Part shown: positions 1 through 6,652 of the stretch, one piece after another
Position numbering within the stretch: the stretch's first letter is position 1
Layout of the letters: each line of letters opens with the position of its first letter
Assembly: GCA_964642165.1 (NCBI GenBank)
Contig: CAZXOC010000234.1
Span: 1 to 12,145, forward strand
Direction: 5' to 3'
DNA: 12,145 nt
From: CAYRVX01 sp964642165
Lineage (GTDB): Bacteria; Planctomycetota; Phycisphaerae; SM23-33
Notes under the pieces: model-generated
What the model was told of the DNA's origin: nothing
Database searches by the model: none
What the model saw: the letters and a program-made list of their open reading frames with translations, nothing else
Position numbers and translations under genes: made by a program

Positions 1-13
1 GGAGACCGCCGCC

Positions 14-1375
14 ATGGTCACCATCCGGCCTGAGGAGACCGACGAGCTGCTGGCCAATCCGCACATGGGCTGGCAGACGTTCCACCGCACGAGGGACAAG
101 GACAGGAACCTGCCCGCGTGGATCCCCTCGACCGTGCACTACGCGCGGTGGGGCTGGGGCGCGGTGGAGCCCCAGCCCGGCAAGATCGACTACGCCTTCC
201 TGGACAAGCAGCTTGCCGAGAGCCGGGCGGCCGGGCAGACGCTGGCCTTCCGCGTCATGTGCTGCTCGACGCGCCCCGGCAAGCCCTACCACCCCGCGTG
301 GCTGGCCAAGCTCGGCGGCAGGGAGATCCGATGCAGCCGGCGGGAGGTCAAGGGGCTGCTCGTGCCCGACCTGGACGATCCCGTCGTGCTGGAGCGGCAC
401 GTGGACCTCATCCAGCGGCTGGGGAAGCGCTACGACGGGCACCCGGACCTCGACCACGTGGACCTCGGCTCGGTCGGCTGGTGGGGCGAGTGGCACATGA
501 GCGGCTGCCCGGAGGCGAAGATGCCCAAGGCGGCGACCTGCCGGCGGATCGTGGACGCCTACCTGGCCGCCTTCCGCAAGACGCCGCTGGTCATGCTGAT
601 CGGGGGCGGCAAGTGGCTGACGTACGCGTGCGAGCGCAGCGCCGGCTGGCGAGCCGACTGCCTCGGCGACATGGGCGGTTTCTCCAAGACGTGGTGCCAC
701 ATGCGGTACGCCTATCCGAAGATGTCGCAGCAGGAAGGCGCCGACGATGCCTGGAAGACGGCCCCCGTCGCCTGGGAGAGCTGCTGGGACATGCGGCGGT
801 GGGTCAAGGAGGGCTGGCCGCTGCGGTACATCTTCAACTACGCGCTGGCCCTGCACGGCTCGTACCTGAACAACAAGTCCGCCCCGCTGCCCGAGGGCGA
901 GGCCGTCCGCCCCGAGATCGAGCGGTTCCTCCGGCGGCTGGGCTACCGGCTGGTGTTGACGGAGCTGCAGCACCCCGCGGCCGCGAAGGCCGGCGGGAAG
1001 CTCACGCTGGTCATGAAGTGGCAAAACGCCGGCTCGGCGCCGTGTTACCGGCCGTATCGCCTGGCCTGGCGGCTGGTCGGGGCGCGCGGGCGAAAGCACG
1101 TCCTCGTCGGCGGCGTCACCGTGGAGAAGTGGATGCCCGGGTCCGTCACGCTCTTCACGAAGGAGTTCTACGCCGGGAAGTGGGAGCTGCCGCGCGGCAA
1201 GGTGGTCGGCGTCTCGGACGCCGTGGCCCTGCCCGCGGACCTTCCGGCCGGGACGTACCGCCTGTCCCTCGCCGTCGTCGCGGAGGGCGCTGTCCGGCCG
1301 GTCGTTCGCCTCGGCATCGACGGGCGCGCCCGCGACGGCTGGTACCCGCTCAGCAAGATCGAGATCCGGAAGTAG
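14..1375 (+). CDS. DUF4832-type glycosidase-like protein (GH42-like TIM barrel plus C-terminal beta domain)
   Basis: A 453-residue protein, probably a glycoside hydrolase acting on an unknown glycan. It opens with the NPHMGWQTFH signature (residues 15-24) typical of DUF4832 or GH42-like planctomycete proteins. A TIM-barrel part follows to about residue 305, with GWWGEWH at 155-161, where E159 sits where a GH42-like acid/base would be. VAWESCW at 252-258 makes E255 a candidate nucleophile. Residues 310-453 look like an all-beta domain (KWQNAGSAPCYRPYRL, then LPAGTYRLSLAVV), as in DUF4832 proteins. Start: ATG 14 has GGAG at 1-4, nine bases upstream, but the frame stays open to the left edge and the protein lacks a signal peptide. 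The true start may therefore lie outside the window with an export signal. The stop is TAG. The next gene in the same direction begins 69 nt later, so co-transcription is plausible. Family assignment is from motif recognition; the catalytic residues are inferred. Confidence 0.8.
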   Translation: MVTIRPEETDELLANPHMGWQTFHRTRDKDRNLPAWIPSTVHYARWGWGAVEPQPGKIDYAFLDKQLAESRAAGQTLAFRVMCCSTRPGKPYHPAWLAKLGGREIRCSRREVKGLLVPDLDDPVVLERHVDLIQRLGKRYDGHPDLDHVDLGSVGWWGEWHMSGCPEAKMPKAATCRRIVDAYLAAFRKTPLVMLIGGGKWLTYACERSAGWRADCLGDMGGFSKTWCHMRYAYPKMSQQEGADDAWKTAPVAWESCWDMRRWVKEGWPLRYIFNYALALHGSYLNNKSAPLPEGEAVRPEIERFLRRLGYRLVLTELQHPAAAKAGGKLTLVMKWQNAGSAPCYRPYRLAWRLVGARGRKHVLVGGVTVEKWMPGSVTLFTKEFYAGKWELPRGKVVGVSDAVALPADLPAGTYRLSLAVVAEGAVRPVVRLGIDGRARDGWYPLSKIEIRK

Positions 1376-1444
1376 CCCCCGCCGTCGCCCGTGTTCCAGG
1401 GATATGCTGCAATCGGCGAACGAACATCAGATGGGAAAGACGCA

Positions 1445-1492
1445 ATGGCGGTTACGCGACGTGAGTTTCTGGCCGGCTCGGCGGCCGGGTAG
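1445..1492 (+). pseudogene. Orphaned twin-arginine signal start, closed by in-frame TAG
   Basis: ATG 1445 opens a reading frame that reads MAVTRREFLAGSAAG and then meets TAG at 1490-1492. The same frame continues directly as the isomerase-like protein at 1493. TRREFL is a textbook Tat motif and the following LAGSAAG begins the hydrophobic stretch, so this is almost certainly the original N-terminus of the downstream gene. A weak GGGAAAG lies about seven bases upstream. A single base change (for example TTG Leu to TAG) would explain it. TAG is used as the normal stop by five other genes in the window, so general TAG recoding is unlikely. It could be a real nonsense mutation or a base-call or assembly error. 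Confidence 0.75.
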
Positions 1493-2335
1493 GTGGCCGG
1501 CGGCTTCGTGGAGACCTTGCTGGCGATGAAGAGGGCGGCTCCCGATCTCGGCGTGGGCGTCTGCGACTGGTCGATCGGCCTGCGCGGCCAGCCACGGGCG
1601 GCGATGGAGTGGTGCGCGAAGGCCGGCCTGGACGCCGTGCAGATCTCGCCGAACGGCGCCGCGGAGAAGCTCTCCTACGCCGCGAAGAAGGTGCAGACCG
1701 AGTACAACAAGCTCGCCAGGGACACGGGCGTGAGGATCGCCTCCGTGGGGCTGACCGTGACGAACGGCTGTCCGTTGGCGACCGACGAGCGCGGCGCGGG
1801 CTGGCTGGTCCAGACGATCGACACGGCGGCTGCCCTCCGCTGCACGGCCACGCTGATCGCCTTCTTCGGCAAGGGCAGCCTGAAGGCCCGCAAAGCCCTG
1901 AAGAAGAAGGAAGTGGACGCCGTCATCGGCAAGCTCAAGGAGGCCGCCCCGCACGCCAAGGCCAAGGGCGTCTACCTGGGCCTGGAGAACACGCTGTCCG
2001 CCAGGGAGAACATGATGATCATGGACAAGGTCGGCGGCGACCGCGTCCAGGTCTACTACGACATCGCCAACTCCACGAACGGCGGCTACGACGTCCCGGC
2101 CGAGATCCGCATGCTCAAGGGCCGCATCTGCGAGTTCCATTTCAAGAACACCAAGGGCGCGTTCGGCGAGAGCGGCGTGAAGTGCGAGCCGATCGCGAAG
2201 GCGATTCGCGAGACCGGCTTCAAGGGCTGGCTCATCATGAAGCGGTCTTTCGGCAAGGACCGCATGGCGTACTTCCGGAAGAACGCCGCGTACATACGCA
2301 AGCTCCTCGCCCTGCCGGCGCCCAAGGCGGGATAG
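1493..2335 (+). CDS. Xylose-isomerase-like TIM-barrel protein (sugar phosphate isomerase/epimerase family), export signal interrupted
   Basis: A 280-residue AP_endonuc_2-type TIM barrel when read from GTG 1493. The domain begins around residue 18 (LGVGVCDWSIG). Visible metal-site candidates are E165 in GLENT, D190 in YYDIANS and H216 in EFHFKN. The fourth position, normally Glu in a GWLVLE-type strand, is K250 in GWLIMKRSF, so the metal site looks incomplete. Family members isomerise or epimerise sugars, and some act as lyases on oxidised glycosides. The true start was probably ATG 1445, with a Tat signal that is now separated by a TAG. GTG 1493 has no convincing Shine-Dalgarno, so it is a formal rather than likely start, and the internal ATG at 1526 is another option. 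The gene ends 23 nt from the end of the converging large glycosidase gene. The fold is confident; whether the gene is functional is not. Confidence 0.75.
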   Translation: MAGGFVETLLAMKRAAPDLGVGVCDWSIGLRGQPRAAMEWCAKAGLDAVQISPNGAAEKLSYAAKKVQTEYNKLARDTGVRIASVGLTVTNGCPLATDERGAGWLVQTIDTAAALRCTATLIAFFGKGSLKARKALKKKEVDAVIGKLKEAAPHAKAKGVYLGLENTLSARENMMIMDKVGGDRVQVYYDIANSTNGGYDVPAEIRMLKGRICEFHFKNTKGAFGESGVKCEPIAKAIRETGFKGWLIMKRSFGKDRMAYFRKNAAYIRKLLALPAPKAG

Positions 2336-2358
2336 GCGCCGCGGGCACGGCCGCCCCG

Positions 2359-4923
2359 CTACTTCGGGCGCGCCTCCCGGACGAGGAACAGCGCGTCCTT
2401 CGGCGCGAGGCGAACCGTCGTGCCGACGGGCGCGCCGTTGTTCGTTTCCGTGTCCTGGCTCGGCTGGGCGCGCAGGCGCCGGTAGCGCCGCCCGGGCAGG
2501 AGCTTGGCCAGGTCGAACTCGTATGGCCGCGGGGCGGGGTTGGCCAGCACCACGCCGTTGGCGAACTCGCGGTAGATCGCGTCGGGGCCGGCGTGCGCCG
2601 TGACGCGCGTGACGCGGACCGTCTCGGCGCCCTCGACGACGAACTCCAGGTCGACGCGCTCGGACCGCACGTCGGAGAAGTAGAAGCCCGAGGCGAACGG
2701 CCGGGCGTTCGCCCACGTCATGAACCGCCGCGCGGGCGTCAGCGCCTTGCGCCCCCCCGGGCCGACGACGCACACGTCGCCCCACAGGCTGTGGTCGGTG
2801 GTGGCGTTGTCCTCCGGTCCCGCGTCAGAGATGAACTTGAGCCGCACCGGCTTTGACGCCCAGCGAGACAGGTCCACCGTGTGGGGCGTCCACGTCGCGG
2901 CCTTCTGGACGTGCTCGAGAACCCGCTCGTGCCGCTCGGCCTCCTCGCCGGCCTGCTCGACGACGTCCACGCGGAAGGTCACGCCGTCGCTGCGGGTCGG
3001 CGCCTTCTCGCTCATGCCGAGGAAGAGCGCCAGCTTCCCCCCGGCGGGAATCGTCACGTCCCGCCTCCAGAAGGTGTAGCCGGTCTCGCCCTTGTACGGC
3101 GGGTGGACGAGGTAGGCGTTGTGGGCCTCCCCGGCCAGGCGACGCCGCGCCAGGTACCGCACCGACGCGCCCGTCTCCGGCGCCAGGGGCGCCTCCTTCC
3201 CGCCGCGAAGGCACATGCCCGTCGCGGGCGGCTCGGGGCGGACCAGCAGCCCCTCGGATGCGGGGATGCCGACGTGGACCAGCCGTGCCACTTCTCTCGG
3301 GTAGCCGTGCATCGGCTCGGCCGCCATGGTCACGCGGACGAACAGGTCCGGCCCGCGGCACGGCACGCCCGTCAGGCGGAAGCGCAGGTCTCTCCGCCCC
3401 TTCTGTTTGGCCTCGACTCGCACGTGCGATTCGGCCACCGCGACGCGCGCGCCGTCGCCATGCCAGCAGAACCGATCGTCCGCGGTCGGCGCCGACCCAC
3501 GGCCGCGGAGCAGGTCCGGGTGGCTCATCGCGAGACGCACGGCGGGCCCGGCGGGCTTGCCGAGCCAGCCAACGCGTTTCTCACGGCCGCACCAAAGCTC
3601 GTCCCAGACGCCGAGCAGCTCGCCGGGGCCCTTCGGCGGGGCGAAGGAGTAACACAGGGCCGCGTCGGTGAACACGGCGGCGGCGAAGACCACCCGGTGC
3701 GTGCTCCAGGGCAGATCGGGCCTGCGCACCACGCCGGGCTGCCCCGACGCCTCGTTGAACTTGTGGTTGACGTAATGGAAGGCGGGCGTGTGGCCGTTGG
3801 CGGCCCAGAAGAAATGGCGGTTCAGCCCGCCGGACCAGTCGCGAAGGGCCACGTCGCGCAGGGCGGGCCAGCCCTCCGACTCGATCCCGTTGAGGATGCC
3901 GAAGCCCCGCTGGTGGTTGGGTCCGTGGCCGTCGGCGAGGATGAGCTTGTCGGGCAGCCGCTTGCGCAGGGCCCGGAGGAACTCGACGACGCCGATGCCG
4001 TAGGTGTTGACGCCGTCGAACGCGCCGTTGTCGGCCTGGCCGTCGGCGTCGCAGTCGAGCCCCCCGCCGCGGTGGTGGGTCAGCACGTCGAACTCGACGC
4101 CGTCGAAGGCGCCCAGCTCCCCGCCCGGCAGGAAGCGCCGCGCCAGCTCCTCCGCGTGCACCCGTCCGCAGGTGCGCCCCTCGGCGTCGCGCGGGCAGCG
4201 CGTGGAGTAGTTGTAGAACCACATCAGGTTCGACCGCCGCCCCCAGGGGCCTTCCGTGGCATGGGCGGCGGCGGCGGAGCGACGGGCGCGGAAGGCCCGC
4301 GGCTTCGTGCCGTAGCAGCCCCGGCGGACGCGGATCACGCCTCGCCTCGCGTCCACGCCGACGAGCTGGACCTGTTCGCTCTTGTGCCAATCGAGCCGGC
4401 CTCGCGCATCGCGCTCGCACAGGCCGACGTCGTCGTTCTTGTCGCGGTAGCGCCCCATGTTGACGCGGAAGAGCTGCGGCCGGTCGACGCGGATCTCCGT
4501 AACGCCCTCCTCGGCGGGCACGTCGGCGAGGATCCTCGCTGCCTGCCGGTAGACCCAGTGGCCGGCGAAGAACTCGCCGCGCTGCCAGCGCGGGTCGCGA
4601 GCGTTGCCGTTGTAGTGCAGCAGCACGAGCTGATCGGGATGGGCCTTCTTGAAGCGCGTGAAGAACTCCGGGTTCCGCCGCCCCCGGCCGGGCACCTCCT
4701 CGTCGAGCACCTTCCCCTCGATGCCCATCAACCGGGCGAACGTCGCGTCCCATCGCTCGAACGGGATTCGCGGGTTGGCCGCCCATCCCTCCGCCGCGCG
4801 GAAGAAGAACGCCCGGGGATACCCGCCCGTCACGACGGGCAGCTTCTCCGTCTCCGCCCCGCCAGCGACACAGACGCCCGCCGCGACCACGAGTGCCAGA
4901 TACGTGCTCGTACGCTTCATCAT
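2359..4923 (-). CDS. Large secreted glycosidase-like protein with TIM barrel, inserted beta-sandwich and C-terminal beta domain
   Basis: An 854-residue protein, probably exported and acting on polysaccharide. Residues 1-23 are a Sec signal (MMKRT, a hydrophobic LALVVAAGVCVAG core, then an AGGAE-like cleavage site). A TIM barrel spans about 30-465. FDGVEFDV at 273-280 and GIESEGWP at 346-353 supply the acidic residues D280, E348 and E350 as catalytic candidates. A DCDADGQADNG loop at 290-300 resembles a calcium-binding DxDxDG loop. Residues 480-720 look like one or two beta-sandwich modules (VDLSRWASKPVRLKF at 683-697, galactose-binding-like). The C-terminus (YREFANGVVLANP, then ALFLVRE) resembles the small beta domain that closes many TIM-barrel glycosidases. 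The frame stays open far upstream to 5736, but the signal peptide fixes the start at 4923 or 4920. It is the last gene of the minus-strand operon, 56 nt after the amidohydrolase. I cannot name the GH family. Confidence 0.8.
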   Translation of the reverse strand: MMKRTSTYLALVVAAGVCVAGGAETEKLPVVTGGYPRAFFFRAAEGWAANPRIPFERWDATFARLMGIEGKVLDEEVPGRGRRNPEFFTRFKKAHPDQLVLLHYNGNARDPRWQRGEFFAGHWVYRQAARILADVPAEEGVTEIRVDRPQLFRVNMGRYRDKNDDVGLCERDARGRLDWHKSEQVQLVGVDARRGVIRVRRGCYGTKPRAFRARRSAAAAHATEGPWGRRSNLMWFYNYSTRCPRDAEGRTCGRVHAEELARRFLPGGELGAFDGVEFDVLTHHRGGGLDCDADGQADNGAFDGVNTYGIGVVEFLRALRKRLPDKLILADGHGPNHQRGFGILNGIESEGWPALRDVALRDWSGGLNRHFFWAANGHTPAFHYVNHKFNEASGQPGVVRRPDLPWSTHRVVFAAAVFTDAALCYSFAPPKGPGELLGVWDELWCGREKRVGWLGKPAGPAVRLAMSHPDLLRGRGSAPTADDRFCWHGDGARVAVAESHVRVEAKQKGRRDLRFRLTGVPCRGPDLFVRVTMAAEPMHGYPREVARLVHVGIPASEGLLVRPEPPATGMCLRGGKEAPLAPETGASVRYLARRRLAGEAHNAYLVHPPYKGETGYTFWRRDVTIPAGGKLALFLGMSEKAPTRSDGVTFRVDVVEQAGEEAERHERVLEHVQKAATWTPHTVDLSRWASKPVRLKFISDAGPEDNATTDHSLWGDVCVVGPGGRKALTPARRFMTWANARPFASGFYFSDVRSERVDLEFVVEGAETVRVTRVTAHAGPDAIYREFANGVVLANPAPRPYEFDLAKLLPGRRYRRLRAQPSQDTETNNGAPVGTTVRLAPKDALFLVREARPK

Positions 4924-4948
4924 CCCGCTCTCTTTCTCGCCCAAGGGC

Positions 4949-4966
4949 CGGGCACTTGCCTGCCCG
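4949..4966 (-). other. Short stem-loop between amidohydrolase and large glycosidase genes
   Basis: In the 56-nt gap the arms CGGGCA (4949-4954) and TGCCCG (4961-4966) are perfect complements around a six-base loop. There is no T-run after it on the minus strand, so it is not a classical terminator. It might be a processing or stability element in the operon mRNA. In DNA this GC-rich, chance is also possible. Confidence 0.3.
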
Positions 4967-4979
4967 CTCCAACCTGCGG

Positions 4980-6599
4980 TCACGTCTCGTGCGCGTCGTC
5001 CTTCCGGTAGACCACCTCGCCCCCGACGACCGTCGCCTCCACGTGCCAGTCCAGGAAGTCGGTGCAGCTTTCGGCGAGCACGTCGCGGCTGAGGACGCAC
5101 AGGTCGCACGCCATGCCGGGGGCGAGGCGCCCCAGTCGATCGCCTTCCCCGATGCTCCGCCACGCGGCGTGCGTGGCGGCGACGGCCCAGTCCCGCGGCG
5201 TGATGCGCTGCTCGCCGTGCCACCCGCCGGCCGGCACGCCGTGTGGGTCGGTGCGTGTCACGGCCGCGTGAAGCGAGGCTTGCAGGCTCGGCGGCACGAC
5301 CGGCGCGTCGCTGCCCATCGCGAGCGTGGCGCCCGCGTCCAGCAGCGAGCGGAACGGGTACGTCCACGCCGCGCGCCGCGGGCCCAGGAGGCGATCCGTC
5401 GCGCCGCGGTCCGCCCACAGGTGGGCCGGCTGAATCGACGCGGCGACGCCCGCGCGCGCGAAGAGGCCGACATCCCGTTCGCGCAGGTGCTGGGCGTGCT
5501 CGATACGGTTGCCGGCCTGCGGGTTGCCGCCGTCGAGGAACGCTCGCAGCGCCTCGGCGCAGGCGCGGTCGCCGATGGCGTGGCAGATCAGCAGCACGCC
5601 GGCGGCGTTGGCGCCCTCGACGCGCCGGCGAAGCTCCGCCGGGGCCTGCAGACACATGCCGCGGTTGTCGCCGTCGTCGAGGAAGGGCTCGAACATCCAG
5701 GCGGTGCGGCTGCCGAGCGAGCCGTCGATGAAGCACTTGATGCCTGCCAGGCGCACGCGCTGGCGTTCATCGCGGCCGGCGACCGCAGAGGCCACCTCGT
5801 CCAGCCGGTCGAACGGCACGAAGAAGCGGATCCGCAACGGGCAGCGGTTGCCCGGGAACATCGCGCGGACCCGTTGCACGGTCTCGGTCGGCGACCAGTC
5901 GCCGCGCGCCAGCGGCGCGTGGGCGGCCGTGTGCCCGCGGCGAACCATCTCGTCGATCGCCGCGCGCAGCAGGCGGACGCGCTGCTCCTCGGAATCCGGC
6001 GGCACGGCGCGGTGGCCTATTCCCGCAGCCGCCTCCAGCAGGTAGCCGGTGGGGCGGCCCGTGCCGTCGCGGACGATGACGCCGCCGTCCGGGTCGCCCG
6101 CGCCGCGCGTGAGCCCCGCCGCGGCGCACGCCTTCGAGTTCAGCCACACCGAGTGCCCGTCGAAGGCGACGGCGATGCACGGCCGGTCGGCGACGGCTTC
6201 GTCGAGGTCGCGCGCCGTCGGATAGGACGGGTCGGGCCAGTCGTTGAGGCGGTAGCCGCGCGCGCGGACCCAGGCGGCGTCGCCGTGGGCCTCGGCGAAG
6301 GCGGCGAGGCATTCGACGGCCTCGCGCCGGCTCCGCGCGCCGGACAGATCGCACTGCCGGAGGGACTCGCCGAGCGAGCGCAAGTGCACGTGGGAGTCCA
6401 CGAAGCCGGGCAGGACCGTTCGCCCGTCCAGGTCGACGCGGGGCGCCGACGGCGCGGCCTGCGCGCGGCAGTCTACCTCGCGGCCGACGTGGACGATCCT
6501 CCCGCCGCGTGCGAGCAGCGCGTCGCCCAGCGGCTCGGACCCCTCGGCGGGGTCGAGGAACCGCCCGTTGCGGAACAGCGTCTCGTCCTGATCGTGCAT
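4980..6599 (-). CDS. YtcJ/AepA-type metal-dependent amidohydrolase (amidohydrolase family 3)
   Basis: A 539-residue cytoplasmic amidohydrolase. Motifs appear in family order: GFVDSHVHL with H70 and H72, DGHSVWLNSKA at 147-157, IKCFIDGSLGSRTA at 287-300 with K288 as the likely carboxylated lysine, CHAIGDRA with H340, RIEHAQHL with H368, and GSDAPV with D431. All usual metal-site residues are present, so it should be active. The family hydrolyses C-N bonds, and the natural substrate is generally unknown. The start at ATG 6599 fits where the family begins (ETLFRNGRFLDP) and has GAAGG ten bases upstream, with GGAGG further off. An ATG at 6680 would overlap the upstream gene and add a 27-residue non-conserved tail. 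It lies 53 nt after the GH42-like gene and 56 nt before the large glycosidase. It has no signal peptide, unlike its operon neighbours, which is odd for a glycan locus. Confidence 0.9.
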   Translation of the reverse strand: MHDQDETLFRNGRFLDPAEGSEPLGDALLARGGRIVHVGREVDCRAQAAPSAPRVDLDGRTVLPGFVDSHVHLRSLGESLRQCDLSGARSRREAVECLAAFAEAHGDAAWVRARGYRLNDWPDPSYPTARDLDEAVADRPCIAVAFDGHSVWLNSKACAAAGLTRGAGDPDGGVIVRDGTGRPTGYLLEAAAGIGHRAVPPDSEEQRVRLLRAAIDEMVRRGHTAAHAPLARGDWSPTETVQRVRAMFPGNRCPLRIRFFVPFDRLDEVASAVAGRDERQRVRLAGIKCFIDGSLGSRTAWMFEPFLDDGDNRGMCLQAPAELRRRVEGANAAGVLLICHAIGDRACAEALRAFLDGGNPQAGNRIEHAQHLRERDVGLFARAGVAASIQPAHLWADRGATDRLLGPRRAAWTYPFRSLLDAGATLAMGSDAPVVPPSLQASLHAAVTRTDPHGVPAGGWHGEQRITPRDWAVAATHAAWRSIGEGDRLGRLAPGMACDLCVLSRDVLAESCTDFLDWHVEATVVGGEVVYRKDDAHET

Positions 6600-6625
6600 C
6601 GCCGAAATGCCTTCGCCCTCCGGCT

Positions 6626-6647
6626 CGCGGCCGCCATGTCGGCCGCG
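6626..6647 (-). other. Eight-base-pair stem-loop between GH42-like and amidohydrolase genes
   Basis: CGCGGCCG (6626-6633) and CGGCCGCG (6640-6647) are perfect complements around a six-base loop. The structure fills much of the 53-nt gap. No T-run follows on the minus strand. It could attenuate or protect the operon message, or be a weak terminator of the non-T-tract kind. It is visible directly; its role is inferred. Confidence 0.35.
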
Positions 6648-6652
6648 CGGGG

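Noticed and set aside
1376..1444. Small RNA or riboswitch in the gap before the isomerase-like gene
   Set aside because: No stable stem or known motif seen in the 69 nt.
118..1464. 448-codon plus-strand frame overlapping the DUF4832-type gene
   Set aside because: It is Arg/Pro/Gly-rich with no recognisable fold and lies in the shadow of a gene with clear motifs.
1490..1492. TAG as pyrrolysine or a genome-wide reassigned codon
   Set aside because: TAG ends at least five other genes in the window at natural family ends, and a pyrrolysine in a signal peptide has no known logic.
2336..2358. Bidirectional terminator between the converging genes
   Set aside because: The 23-nt gap shows no convincing stem with a loop and no T-run on either strand.
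1427..2785. 452-codon minus-strand frame across the isomerase-like gene and the convergent junction
   Set aside because: It is a shadow frame with no motif, spans two real genes on different strands and has no Shine-Dalgarno.
4924..5736. Upstream open extension of the large glycosidase frame (271 codons)
   Set aside because: It lies fully inside the amidohydrolase gene in another frame, is Arg/Ala/Pro-rich with no domain, and the real start is marked by a signal peptide at 4923.
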